Shown here one piece after another: positions 38,298 through 47,063 of a stretch of DNA of 64,000 bases. The notes beneath the pieces are model-generated. The model saw only the letters and a list, made by a program, of their open reading frames with translations, was not told where the DNA came from and did not search any database. The stretch is from positions 362,241-426,240 of the forward strand of contig NZ_LMFY01000001.1 of NCBI RefSeq assembly GCF_001426995.1, in the 5' to 3' direction. The stretch comes from Microbacterium sp. Root553 (GTDB taxonomy: Bacteria; Actinomycetota; Actinomycetes; Actinomycetales; Microbacteriaceae). The translations under genes were made by a program, and so were the position numbers. Position 1 is the stretch's first letter. The number at the start of each line of letters is the position of its first letter.

Positions 38298-38856
38298 GCG
38301 GGTTCAGAGATCGCGCGGAGTTGACAGCGGTGTCGAACGCGTCCGGATCGTTGAGGGCGCGGGCGAGGATGATGCCGCCCTGAACAGTAGCGATCAGTTG
38401 AAGCGCGCGCGAGCGGGACTCCGATGCTCCCGTGGCATCCAGAGCGGCAGTGAGCACGTCGACCCATTCCGTGAAATAGCCGCGCACGGCCTGATCGAAC
38501 CGGTCGCGTTCTCGACCGACGGCGAATGCGCCGGGGAGACACACCCGCCGACCGGAGCGGAAGTAGGCCCGCACCTCACCGAACATGGTGTGGATGCCCT
38601 GACGCGCGTCCTCCTTGCTGGTGCTGGTGGCGCGCAGCGGCGCGAAGATCCGCTCGTCGAACCACGCCTGGATGTCGGCGAGGACCGCCGCGGCCATCTC
38701 TTCCTTACCCCCGGGAAAGAAGTGGTAGAGGCTCCCGCGGCCGAGGCTGGACGCGTCCTGAAGAATGGCCATACTCGCCCCCTCGTACCCGTGCTCGCGG
38801 AACGCTTCTGCCAAGAGTGGGATCACGGCCTCGCGCGTCGTCGAGGGCTTGGCCAC
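38272..38856 (-). CDS. TetR-family transcriptional regulator
   Basis: 194 residues. The HTH region reads EAVIPLLAEAFREHGYEGAS, then DASSLGRGSLYHFFPGGKEE. The end (SLNPRGCRSLRS) is not conserved-looking and may be altered, since the frame overlaps a remnant. It lies 5 bp after the DUF1348 gene on the same strand, so the two form an operon, and it probably represses both through a dyad at 39361. Confidence 0.88.
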   Translation of the reverse strand: MAKPSTTREAVIPLLAEAFREHGYEGASMAILQDASSLGRGSLYHFFPGGKEEMAAAVLADIQAWFDERIFAPLRATSTSKEDARQGIHTMFGEVRAYFRSGRRVCLPGAFAVGRERDRFDQAVRGYFTEWVDVLTAALDATGASESRSRALQLIATVQGGIILARALNDPDAFDTAVNSARSLNPRGCRSLRS

Positions 38857-38861
38857 GGCCG

Positions 38862-39329
38862 CTATATGCCCAACTCAGTCAGTCCCGGGTGGTCGGCCGG
38901 TCGCGGGCCGAGGGGCCAATGGAGGAGCCGGTCGGTCTCGTCGATCGGAACGTCGTTGATCGCCGCAAGCCGGCGACGCATCAGACCGTGCTCGTCGAAC
39001 TCCCAGTTCTCATTTCCGAACGAGCGGAACCACTGCCCAGCTGCATTGTGAGACTCGTAGATGAAGCGGACAGCGATCCGGTTGCCCTCGTATGCCCAGA
39101 CTTCTTTGATGAGCCGGTAGTCCAGCTCCCGGCTCCACTTCTCGGTGAGCAGCGTCACAATTTCGGCGCGTCCGCTCACGAACTGGTCACGGTTCCGCCA
39201 GGCGCTATCGACGGTGTAGGCCAGAGAGACTCGCTCGGGATCTCGGGTGTTCCAGGCATCCTCGGCCGCTCTCGCTTTGTGTGCTGCGGTCTCTGCCGTG
39301 AAGGGGGGAAGGGGCGGACGGGCGTCCAT
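38862..39329 (-). CDS. DUF1348 nuclear transport factor 2-like protein
   Basis: 155 residues with the typical DUF1348 core: [25 protein letters not shown]-like [10 protein letters not shown] and [20 protein letters not shown]. The SnoaL/NTF2 cone fold serves as a small-molecule binding or isomerase scaffold; no reaction can be assigned. GAGGAG precedes the ATG. It is co-transcribed with the TetR gene. Confidence 0.88.
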   Translation of the reverse strand: MDARPPLPPFTAETAAHKARAAEDAWNTRDPERVSLAYTVDSAWRNRDQFVSGRAEIVTLLTEKWSRELDYRLIKEVWAYEGNRIAVRFIYESHNAAGQWFRSFGNENWEFDEHGLMRRRLAAINDVPIDETDRLLHWPLGPRPADHPGLTELGI

Positions 39330-39360
39330 GAGTCGCTCCTCGATGTCACCACCGGCTCTT

Positions 39361-39372
39361 TACCGATTGGTA
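39361..39372. promoter_or_regulatory. Dyad TACC-N4-GGTA before the DUF1348/TetR operon
   Basis: A 12-bp dyad 32 bp upstream of the DUF1348 start. Short but well placed for TetR autoregulation; symmetry is limited to four base pairs per arm. Confidence 0.35.
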
Positions 39373-39581
39373 CAGAGCGTACTCGATCGATCAGTGCGAC
39401 GATCTCGAGGGAGCGACGGCGACCGGATGTCGTCGATACCGAGCATGCAGCGGCTGACCGCAACGGAACGTTCTTTTGCGGCGGGGAGGATCGGCCCGAG
39501 GCGCTGAGCGCGGAGTTGCACCTTCCGTAGCGTCATGTGGTGCAGTGGATGCATCCCGTCCACCGAGGAAAGGCTCCACAC

Positions 39582-40463
39582 ATGTTCTCGTCATTCATCC
39601 CCCCTCGCCGAGTCGCGATCGGGGATGCCGCGACCTTTGTCGGCACCACTCCGCGGGCGATCCGTCACTACCACCAGATCGGTCTGCTTCCGGAGCCCGA
39701 GCGCGGGAGCGATGACCGCCGCCGCTACGGCTACGACGAGATGATCCGACTGCTGTGGATACGACGCATGGCCGACGCCGGCATCGCCCTCGATGACATC
39801 CGCGACGCTTTCACGTTCGCACCCGACGCTACCCACAGCGACAACGACAGCGCCGTCGACGTCGCGCGCATCCTGGACCGGCTGGAGGAGTCCCTCGTCG
39901 CCCGGCAGGCCGAGATCGAGCAGCAGCGGACCGCCGTGCAGCGAATGCGTGCGCAGGGCAGCCGATTGGGCGTGCTCTCCGATGTCGTGAGCGACCGCCT
40001 CGCAGACCTACCCGAGGACGCCCTGCGGCAGGACGACCTGGACACCCTGCTCGTGACCGAGCGGATCTTCGGCGCCCCCGTCGCGTCCGTTCAGGCATCG
40101 CGTTTCATCGCCCTGGCCACTCACCCAGACCTGCGAGAAGACTCTGACCGCATCAACGCCGCCGAAGAAGCTCTCGACGACTCGGTCGCGATCGACGACC
40201 CCCGCGTCGCGGAGGTGGCCGCCGACCGACACGCCTTCGAGACCGCCCTCCGCACGGTCATCGAGAGCGCCGGCCTGGCCCAGGCCGACCACGCCCGGCT
40301 CGACACCTGGGACGAGGCGCACCCCGCTGCCGCCGATACCGGTGCGTCGCGCGGGTCGACGACCCTCGCCGAGGCCGTCCGAATGATGCCCTACGACTTC
40401 TCCCCCGCACGCTGGCGGTGCATGGAACTCGCCCTGGAGCTCGACCTAGCCGAAACGACCTGA
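39582..40463 (+). CDS. MerR-family transcriptional regulator
   Basis: 293 residues. The winged HTH covers about residues 8-70 (VAIGDAATFVGTTPRAIRHY, then HQIGLLPEPERGSDDRRRYG). A dimerisation coiled coil with RLEESLVARQAEIEQQ follows, then a long C-terminal domain of about 180 residues without recognised fold. I chose ATG 39582, eight bases after GAGGAAAGG, over two earlier ATGs without ribosome sites. No partner gene is obvious. The 252 bp upstream hold only the small dyad at 39361. Confidence 0.88.
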   Translation: MFSSFIPPRRVAIGDAATFVGTTPRAIRHYHQIGLLPEPERGSDDRRRYGYDEMIRLLWIRRMADAGIALDDIRDAFTFAPDATHSDNDSAVDVARILDRLEESLVARQAEIEQQRTAVQRMRAQGSRLGVLSDVVSDRLADLPEDALRQDDLDTLLVTERIFGAPVASVQASRFIALATHPDLREDSDRINAAEEALDDSVAIDDPRVAEVAADRHAFETALRTVIESAGLAQADHARLDTWDEAHPAAADTGASRGSTTLAEAVRMMPYDFSPARWRCMELALELDLAETT

Positions 40464-40892
40464 GTCATCGGCTTCCCAGCCAGCCGAAATGAGCGCACAG
40501 CGACCGCTCCGAAAAGGCCTTCGCGGGTGAGCAATAGGCATCGGCGGGCCGAAAGGCCACAACAGCCGACGTCTCCGCCACACGCCTCGCGGAGGAATTC
40601 GTAGCTCGCATGCGCTCGCCGCTTCACCCTCTCGTAGGTATCGGTCACGCCACCCCGGCACTCGGCCGCCCACCCAGCTCCGGCAGTCAAGCGGATAGGG
40701 CGTTGCCCGTGTTCGAGTGTTCGACGCTGAGCGGCGAGGTGGCGCGAGTTCTGCGGCGAACACGACGAGAAGGCGATCCCGACGAGCTGACCTCCGGCCG
40801 CTCGCCGATCTGCGCGGGGCGATTCGAGTGCGCCGCGATCCGCCTGCCGTGACCAGTAGGCTGATCGTTCGTCGATGAACGGGGAGGCCAAC
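40464..40892. other. 429-bp interval without a supported gene
   Basis: Both strands show only short or Arg/Ser-rich open frames without ribosome sites or recognisable motifs. No RNA gene or strong terminator was seen. It may be decayed sequence. Confidence 0.5.
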
Positions 40893-41333
40893 GTGGATTA
40901 CGGCGACAAGCTCTTCTGGCTCTCGGTCGTGATCCAACGGAAGTACGCGCAGGTCTGCGCCGAGTTCGATCTGACCCCCTCGCAGGCCACTCTGATCTGC
41001 GCGGTCAGGAACACGCCGCGGCAGATGGCCGACCTCGCCGCGTCGTTGGGCATGACCAAGAACGCTCTGAGCCAGCTGGTCGATCGCACCTCGCGGCTCG
41101 AGTTGGTCACCAGGGCGAGCTCAGAGCAGGACGGACGGGTCGTGATGCTCAGCACGACGCCTGCGGGGAAGCTTCTCGCCGAGGCCGTGTTCGCCGAGAT
41201 CTCCCGGCGCCTCCCCGAGATCGCGAAAGACCTGGACGCCGACGACCAGCGCGACTTCGCGCGAGTGGCCACCGCCATAGCGGACACCTCCCCCCTGTCA
41301 CCATCGACCTCGAATCCGACCGTCGCACAGTAG
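40893..41333 (+). CDS. MarR-family transcriptional regulator
   Basis: 146 residues. Winged helix with ARNT-type recognition region RQMADLAASLGMTKNALSQL and wing LVTRASSEQDGRVVML. GTG 40893 has GGGGAGG at good spacing; the in-frame ATG 18 bp upstream has no ribosome site. It precedes the NmrA gene on the same strand, and two palindromes lie between the two genes, so it probably represses the NmrA promoter. Confidence 0.88.
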   Translation: MDYGDKLFWLSVVIQRKYAQVCAEFDLTPSQATLICAVRNTPRQMADLAASLGMTKNALSQLVDRTSRLELVTRASSEQDGRVVMLSTTPAGKLLAEAVFAEISRRLPEIAKDLDADDQRDFARVATAIADTSPLSPSTSNPTVAQ

Positions 41334-41356
41334 AGTTCGCAAGCCTTCACCTTGAC

Positions 41357-41395
41357 CTAGTTCATGGCATGAACTAGTTTTATTCATGCCATGAA
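41357..41395. promoter_or_regulatory. Tandem palindromic operators, centres 22 bp apart
   Basis: The first is a perfect dyad with 10-base arms CTAGTTCATG and its complement around a central G (41357-41377). The second is TTCATG-C-CATGAA (41383-41395), extended imperfectly. Centres at 41367 and 41389 are two helical turns apart. They lie 20-58 bp before the NmrA start. Confidence 0.82.
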
Positions 41396-41414
41396 CTAGT
41401 GAAGGGTGGCAGCG

Positions 41415-42290
41415 ATGAGCACACGGACGACCGGCAAGATCGCAGTATTCGGCGCGACCGGGCACCAAGGTGGGGCGGTGGTCGACGCCCTGCTGGACAA
41501 GGGGGCTCCCGTGCGGGCGCTCGTCCGCGATCCGCGGTCCGACCGCGCTCGCGCGCTGGCCGCCCGTGGCATCGAGTTGGCGGTCATCCGGACCGATGAC
41601 TCCGGGTCGTTGGTCGGCGCACTGACGGAGGTCGAGGCGTTCTCCTTCATGACCCCGGAGGCCAACACCCTCGAAGAGGTGGAGGCCGAGATCCGGATCG
41701 GAACCGCGCTCGTCGACGCGGCGGCTGCGGCTCGCGTGCCGCACGTGGTGTTCAATTCTGTCTTCGGCGCGGACCAGGAGTCGGGTGTGCCGCACCACGA
41801 CTCGAAGCGCGCGATCGAGCAGCACCTGACCGAGTCCGGCCTCAGAGTCACGGTGATGCGACCGACCCCGTTCATGGAAGTGATGTCGCCGAGCCTGGAG
41901 AACGGAGAGATCGTGCTGCGGCTGCCGTTGCCGGAGGACGTCGCCGTGAAGATGATCTCGCTCAGAGACATCGGCCGGGTGGCCGCCGCGCTCCTACTGG
42001 GGGCCGCGGAGGCGCCCGGCGGCGCCGTCGAGCTTGTCGGCGACGAGCTGACGGGCCCTCAGATGGCCGCGGCGTTCGGCGCGCACGCCGGGCTGCCGGC
42101 ACGGTACGAGGCCGTCCCGGTGAGCATGCTTCCCAGCGAGCTCGACCGGGCGATGTTCCGACAGTTCGCGAAGATGGCAGAACACCCGTCGGACCTCTCG
42201 GTGGTGCGTGCGTTCGAGCCCGCCGCCCTCGACTTCGCCGGGTGGATCCGGTCCACCGGGTGGAGCGCTGGCCTGCACCCCGAGAACTGA
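41415..42290 (+). CDS. NmrA/HSCARG-like NAD(P)-binding protein
   Basis: 291 residues. Rossmann motif GATGHQGG (about 13-20) is followed by VRALVRDPRS, the NADP-selective region. VVFNSVFGA and VMRPTPFMEV match NmrA-like atypical SDRs, which act as redox sensors or quinone/isoflavone-type reductases. ATG 41415 follows GGTGG. It is probably induced when the upstream MarR releases the tandem operators. Its end abuts the stop of a kinase remnant on the other strand. Confidence 0.87.
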   Translation: MSTRTTGKIAVFGATGHQGGAVVDALLDKGAPVRALVRDPRSDRARALAARGIELAVIRTDDSGSLVGALTEVEAFSFMTPEANTLEEVEAEIRIGTALVDAAAAARVPHVVFNSVFGADQESGVPHHDSKRAIEQHLTESGLRVTVMRPTPFMEVMSPSLENGEIVLRLPLPEDVAVKMISLRDIGRVAAALLLGAAEAPGGAVELVGDELTGPQMAAAFGAHAGLPARYEAVPVSMLPSELDRAMFRQFAKMAEHPSDLSVVRAFEPAALDFAGWIRSTGWSAGLHPEN

Positions 42291-42640
42291 TCACTGGTTC
42301 GTCTGACGAAGCTCCGACTCCCATGGCAGATCGGCTCCGGGGCGCGAGACGGTGATCGCCGCAGCGCACACAGCATCGTGTCCGACGCGCTCGAGCACCC
42401 GTTGTCCCAGCCCCTCGGCTTCCGTGTTCGAGCACCGATCGGATCGACGAGGCCATGAAGGTGTCCCCCGCGCCGATCGTATCGACGGCCTCGACGAGCA
42501 CCGGGGGGATCTCCACGTGCGCAGTGGAGTTGGCGATGACGGCTCCACGGTCTCCCCGCGCCACCGCCACGAGTGACGGCCCGAGCGCGAGCACGGCGTC
42601 GACCACCTGATCGACGCTGTGCTCCGGATACAGCCTCTTG
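42291..42640 (-). pseudogene. PfkB-family carbohydrate kinase remnant (truncated, frameshifted)
   Basis: Only the C-terminal third of a fructokinase-type protein remains. One frame carries LYPEHSVDQVVDAVLALGPS through VDTIGAGDTFMASSIRSVLE with the catalytic GAGD. Around 42436 the homology jumps to another frame reading GLGQRVLERVGHDAVCAAAI to the stop. The N-terminal two thirds are missing, ending at the junction with the LacI remnant. Confidence 0.8.
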
Positions 42641-43425
42641 CCACCGGAACGAGCGACGTCATCGTCGCCCTTGTACCCAACACGACGTTCGGCGCCAACT
42701 TGCAAGACGTCGTCGATGTTCTCACTGCGGAACTCGCTCGAGTCGGCCTGACGCTCGTTCTGCGTTTCTCGAGTTCGCCAGTCGAACTGCTCGAGCACTT
42801 CATCACCACGATTCGGCCGCGTGCGGTGATCGCGCCCTTCGTCGCTGCCACTGCTGCGGAGCGAGAGTCCATAGAAGCGAGCGGCGTCACCCTGATCGAT
42901 CTCGCCGCAGCAGAAGATGTGAATTATCGCATCGGTCGACTCCAAGGGGAGCACCTCGCATCGAAGGGCTACCAGAACCTGGTGTATGCGCACCTGCACG
43001 ACGCACGTCTTGACGTCTACGGCGACAGCCGGGAACGAGGACTCGCCGACTACTGCCGAGAGAGCGGGCGTGCAGCGCCGAAGTCGATTCGACTGTCCGT
43101 CGACCTTCTCGATGCGGTATCCGTCTTGAGCGGACTTCCCCGCGGAGTGGCCATCGCCTGCTACAACGATGATGTGGCGGTCGCGCTCCTCGCCGCTGCA
43201 CGAGAAATCAAGCGCCGCGTTCCTGAGGTTGTCGCCCTGTTGGGGGTGGACGCGACGCGGATTGGCGCGCTGATGGCCCCCCGCCTCACCACCATCTCGG
43301 TTGACACGACGATCGCTCTACAGGCACTGGTCCACGACATCGTGAGCCGGTTGTCCAGTTCTGCCGCCGCCGACTCCCTCAACGATCTTCTCGCGCTCAC
43401 CGTCATACCGGGGGGATCCGCGTGA
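42619..43425 (+). pseudogene. LacI-family regulator lacking its DNA-binding domain
   Basis: About 262 residues of LacI effector domain (from ATGTSDVIVALVPN to the end), with no HTH or hinge in front. The sequence before residue 8 belongs to the kinase remnant on the other strand, so the N-terminus was removed by deletion. An open frame from GTG 42619 could still make the effector domain, but it could not bind DNA in the normal way. Confidence 0.75.
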
Positions 43426-43604
43426 CGGCTCAGATCCTCGAGAGACGGCCGCCCGGCGCGCAAGCAACCATCGCGTTGATCGCATCCGCACCGCTCTTCA
43501 CGGGCATATGCATGAGCTCGCTGAAGAGCCCGGCACCACCGCTCCAGCCACACGCAGGACCATTCCCGCTCACACGCGGCTGGACCGTACGAGACAGCGG
43601 GTAA
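43422..43604 (+). pseudogene. Possible 5' remnant of a gene once downstream of LacI
   Basis: A GTG overlaps the LacI stop as GTGA, the usual coupling in this genome. The frame reads plausibly for about 30 residues (MTAQILERRPPGAQATIALI), then becomes Pro-rich and stops. No family recognised; could be chance. Confidence 0.25.
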
Positions 43605-43753
43605 GCGCTGGCTGTGTTTCCGCCCCGTGGCACCCGGGAAAGCACCACTGCAAAGTCACGAGCGGCAAACACGGGGTGCAGCGACTGAGCGCGATGAGCA
43701 TCGTCTGCGTGGTACGTCAACCTCGCTGGCGGAGGGCGAAGCCTTCGAGGTCA

Positions 43754-43776
43754 CGGTGACGGTGGGATTTGAGCCC
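43754..43776 (-). repeat. tRNA 3'-end fragment, outer copy
   Basis: On the minus strand this is the T-loop to acceptor part of a tRNA (CTCAAATCCCACCGTCACCG). It differs from the inner copy by one T-loop base and lacks the CCA end. There is no 5' half. It looks like an attachment-site scar of a tRNA-targeting integrative element. Confidence 0.6.
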
Positions 43777-43838
43777 AGATCGAGTCACCGCGTTGACAAC
43801 GACGCGCCCCGCCGTCCCCCCCGCACACCTCCGAAATC

Positions 43839-43856
43839 TGCACCAAAAATGCACCA
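43839..43856. repeat. Two TGCACCA direct repeats
   Basis: TGCACCA at 43839-43845 and 43850-43856, separated by AAAA, between the two tRNA fragments. Spacing and location resemble arm-type integrase sites beside att cores; inferred only from pattern. Confidence 0.35.
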
Positions 43857-43877
43857 CGCCCCACCCCAGATACGGAA

Positions 43878-43901
43878 AAGCCCCCGATTTCTCGGGGGCT
43901 T
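43878..43901 (-). terminator. Rho-independent terminator following the tRNA 3' fragment
   Basis: Perfect 10-bp stem AAGCCCCCGA / TCGGGGGCTT with a 4-base loop and, on the minus strand, a T-tract after the stem. It directly follows the CCA-bearing tRNA fragment, as expected for a tRNA transcription terminator. Confidence 0.8.
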
Positions 43902-43904
43902 CCA

Positions 43905-43930
43905 TGGCGGTGACGGTGGGATTTGAACCC
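43905..43930 (-). repeat. tRNA 3'-end fragment with CCA, inner copy
   Basis: Minus strand GGGTTCAAATCCCACC then GTCACCGCCA: T-arm, acceptor strand and encoded CCA of a tRNA, most like tRNA-Ser (expected 5' end GGTGACG). Homology stops in the 5' side of the T-stem and no matching 5' half occurs in the following 80 bp or elsewhere in the window. The core is 154 bp from the outer copy. Confidence 0.7.
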
Positions 43931-44012
43931 GCTGTCGACCTTCGCCTCCACAGCTAAGCCGCCTAGTGGTGTGGGCACTCACGCAACTCCGGTGCACTGG
44001 AGGGCCTCGCCA

Positions 44013-44909
44013 CTACAGCGCATCCGACGGCCTCTCCGCCCGGCGGTTCAAGTGGCGGCCAAGACCTGACCTGATCGTGGAACTGCGCGCAATCAGATGG
44101 AGTACATGATCTTCCGGCAGTGATCGATCGAGGTTCCCATCTTCACGGTAGACCGGCGCGATCATTTCCGTGAGCGCGCGCGAGTCGAGGCCGTTGGCGA
44201 CACCGTAGCTCATTCGAATCAAGATTCCGGCCAATGCGCGGCCGGTCAGCTCTGTTGCCATGACTTCGGTCATTCTTGGCGAGCACAAGGCACTCACCAC
44301 ATCCAACAAACGCGGCAGACCCTCGATCTCGTCTCTCAAGCTGAGTTGATTCGTGGAGCGGTTACGGGGGTGCCACCAGGAGTTGATGACCTCTCGGGCA
44401 ATTGCTGCGAGCGCGGTTCGATGTCCGATCGCGATGGGATGCAGCCAGCGGTCGAGTCGCCTCTGAGCTTTCAGTTGAGCCGCCCGCCCGGACACGTCGA
44501 TATCGAGGCCATTCGCGTGCCAGCGCTCGTGCTTCACGCAGATCGGGCCAGTCAGCCGTTCCACGAGCACGAGTTCTCCTGCGGTGCAGCGGCGGCACAA
44601 CGACAGGAGTCCACGACGCGAACCGTTGCAGAAGGTGCAGGCGCGCACCCAAAGCGTTGGATCGTGTCTGCACATGGACACAAACTCTCGGCTCCGACGA
44701 ACGAGAGAACCCGGAGGCAGACCGCCAAGAGCTTCAACCAGCCGCGGAATCGACTGCGGCCTCACGGCCGTTCCTATCCGGGGATACTGCTCGAACAGCG
44801 ATCGCCACATCAGGTGTTCGGCAACGCAGTTTGCCGCGCACAACCGCGTGAAGTAGCTAGTGGTCGCCTCGGCGGGATAACAGATCACACGTACCGGAAG
44901 TGCGTTCAT
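44013..44909 (-). CDS. tniQ: TniQ-family target-selection protein
   Basis: 298 residues. The N-terminal TniQ zinc-binding region has C91-x2-C94, C105-x2-C108 and C124-x2-H127-x3-H131. TniQ/TnsD proteins choose the insertion site and recruit the AAA regulator. This is a short version without the long C-terminal DNA-binding extension of TnsD. ATG 44909 overlaps the tnsC stop. It is the last gene before the left end and lies only about 80 bp from the tRNA 3' fragment. Confidence 0.82.
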   Translation of the reverse strand: MNALPVRVICYPAEATTSYFTRLCAANCVAEHLMWRSLFEQYPRIGTAVRPQSIPRLVEALGGLPPGSLVRRSREFVSMCRHDPTLWVRACTFCNGSRRGLLSLCRRCTAGELVLVERLTGPICVKHERWHANGLDIDVSGRAAQLKAQRRLDRWLHPIAIGHRTALAAIAREVINSWWHPRNRSTNQLSLRDEIEGLPRLLDVVSALCSPRMTEVMATELTGRALAGILIRMSYGVANGLDSRALTEMIAPVYREDGNLDRSLPEDHVLHLIARSSTIRSGLGRHLNRRAERPSDAL

Positions 44910-45892
44910 CGTCGATCACCCATGACTCGCCTGCGTCGCTCCACTTCGCGATCGAACTCCGAAGTGTCGAGTCGTTCCGCGCCAGAGTCGATGGCCCTGA
45001 AGGCGGAAAGCTGAAGCATGTCCTTGAGGGGACCTATCTCCCCTCCAGTGAGCCAGTGCAACGACTTCGCGACCTCGAGGATGCTTCCGGGCTTCTGCTT
45101 GAGCAGGCAGAGAGAATCTTCCAACGCGAGTAAGAGATCGCCCCAGTCAGACTGCCCCTGAGCGCTCGTGATAGTGAAGGGCGATGCGGTGAAAAGCTCA
45201 AACCTCTTGCGTATCTGCCCTTCACGAGACCCGGACAGCAGGCCAGTCGCTTCGACAGCGATACCGGCGTAGACAAAAGTACCTCCGCACCGCTCGGAAA
45301 GCTGCTTGAGCATGTCGGATGCCTCTAGATTCTGCCGGTACTGCAAATCGAGGTGGTGGACGTCATCGATGAGGATCAACTCGGTTCCGCAGCGCCGAAT
45401 CGCGTTGGCGACCATCTCAAGCAGCGAGTTGTAGGTCGTCCGGGCAATGGTGGGGAGCGCAAAGAACCGTACGAACTCGAGCAACATGGCTTTCGCTGTG
45501 CACTGCGCCGGCACCATTACGTACATCACGGGGATTCGCCCATCCGCAGTTGATGACCGACCCATCAGACGCCGACGCAGTTCGTGCTCCTTGCCAATCT
45601 GCAGCAAGGTCGTCGTCTTCCCCTGCCCGGGCTCGCCTGACAGGATCAGACCAAGTTTGCCGACCTGGCGGTGCGGGTTGAGGTATACCCGCTCACGAAC
45701 AGCTGATTGGAAGGCCGCGTACTGAGGAGTCTTCACAAACGCCCCAGCCTGTGAATACCTAGCCCGCGCCTCGTTGTAGATCCACCGCTCGGAGGAAGGC
45801 ATCCTCCGCAGCGCCGGAGGGGTGATCCTTGCGGGTCGTTCGTACGTTGAGTCAACGAACTCCCTCCACCCTTCGCTCGTGGTGATGTCCAT
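44906..45892 (-). CDS. tnsC: TniB/TnsC-type AAA+ transposition ATPase
   Basis: 328 residues. Walker A GEPGQGKTT (86-94), Walker B LILIDDVHHL, a sensor region FVYAGIAVEATG, and an Arg-rich C-terminus. It communicates between TniQ and the TnsA-TnsB transposase. It starts 7 bp after tnsB, with GGAGGG in the end of tnsB. It appears intact. Confidence 0.9.
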   Translation of the reverse strand: MDITTSEGWREFVDSTYERPARITPPALRRMPSSERWIYNEARARYSQAGAFVKTPQYAAFQSAVRERVYLNPHRQVGKLGLILSGEPGQGKTTTLLQIGKEHELRRRLMGRSSTADGRIPVMYVMVPAQCTAKAMLLEFVRFFALPTIARTTYNSLLEMVANAIRRCGTELILIDDVHHLDLQYRQNLEASDMLKQLSERCGGTFVYAGIAVEATGLLSGSREGQIRKRFELFTASPFTITSAQGQSDWGDLLLALEDSLCLLKQKPGSILEVAKSLHWLTGGEIGPLKDMLQLSAFRAIDSGAERLDTSEFDREVERRRRVMGDRR

Positions 45893-47063
45893 GAACGCCT
45901 ATCCCTCCGACTCTTCGGACGGTTCCGCTATCAACTCAAATCCACCCCGATTCGGCCAGGGTTCGTTCTCGCGGACGCTGTCCACGCCTCCTGCTAGACC
46001 GGCGATCACTTCCGTTCGTTCCTCAGCGGGCGCGTTACCTGCCGTGAGGTGCATTGGGTCCGCTCGTGCCGCAGAAACGCGCGCTGATCTCGAACCCGAA
46101 CCCTTCGGGTTCCCTCGCGTAGAGAAGTCCAGGATTGCCCCCGCCAGATGAGGGTCAGGCGTTGCAACACCCGTCGCTCTGTACTCTTCACGAGCAAGCC
46201 GCCAGACTTCGCCGAGCATCGGCATGCGATGAATCTCGTTGGACCAATGCAACGGGATGAACTCGCCATCCGCATCGAGCCAGACCACGTGCAGGTTGTA
46301 CGGATCGACACGAATCGACCACCGCCCGCTACCTTTTCTTGAGTCGGACACCCTCCTCCGATACAGATCAAGGCGCGACGAGTCGTAGACCCGATGGTCG
46401 ATCGTCACCCCGTAGCGGTTGATTCGGCGTTTGACCGTAGGAAGCAGCGCGATGAAGTCCTCGCGTGTCAACGGGATATGCAGCTCGGGCACTCGACGCC
46501 GATACGCTCGGCACATCTGGTTTGGGGAGAGCGCGACGGTCGTTTCAAGCGGATCTCTCAGGCTGCTGTGGACCTTGTTTTGCCAGACCACTGCGATCCA
46601 ATCTTCGAGAAGCTCTTGCATCTGCGCGATCGTGAGGAGCTGATCTGAGTTATGGGAGACGTCCTTTCCACGGTGCTCAACACTTCGGCCGGTGTAACCG
46701 CGGACGTGGCTGAGGAACATCGTGTTGATCGACTTAAATGTCCGTTCGACGTGAGGCTTGTCGGTGGGAGTGTGCGTTGAAGCCGTGATGGTGCCGATTG
46801 TCAGATGCTCACAGGCGGCAAGGAAGTGTGCGGACAGATAGTTGCTACCGCGGTCAGTGGTGATCGTCTCGGGGAAGATGAACGGCTGTTGATTACGCAG
46901 TCGCTCAAACTGCTCTTGATCCAGCAGAGCGTCCTCGACCCACGCTGTAGAGATGAGTCGCCGCGTTTCTTGCGCGCCTTCAGGACGACGTGAGTACGGT
47001 GCGAGCGCTCTCGCAAGCACAAGGAGCTGAACCCGGTTCGGTGGACACGGGTTGTGTGTTGAA

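Noticed and set aside
40446..40937. Minus-strand frame between MerR and MarR genes
   Set aside because: Overlaps the MarR start, has no ribosome site and no recognisable motif.
43905..44010. Complete tRNA gene on the minus strand
   Set aside because: Only the T-loop/acceptor end is present; the expected 5' acceptor strand GGTGACG and D and anticodon arms are missing.
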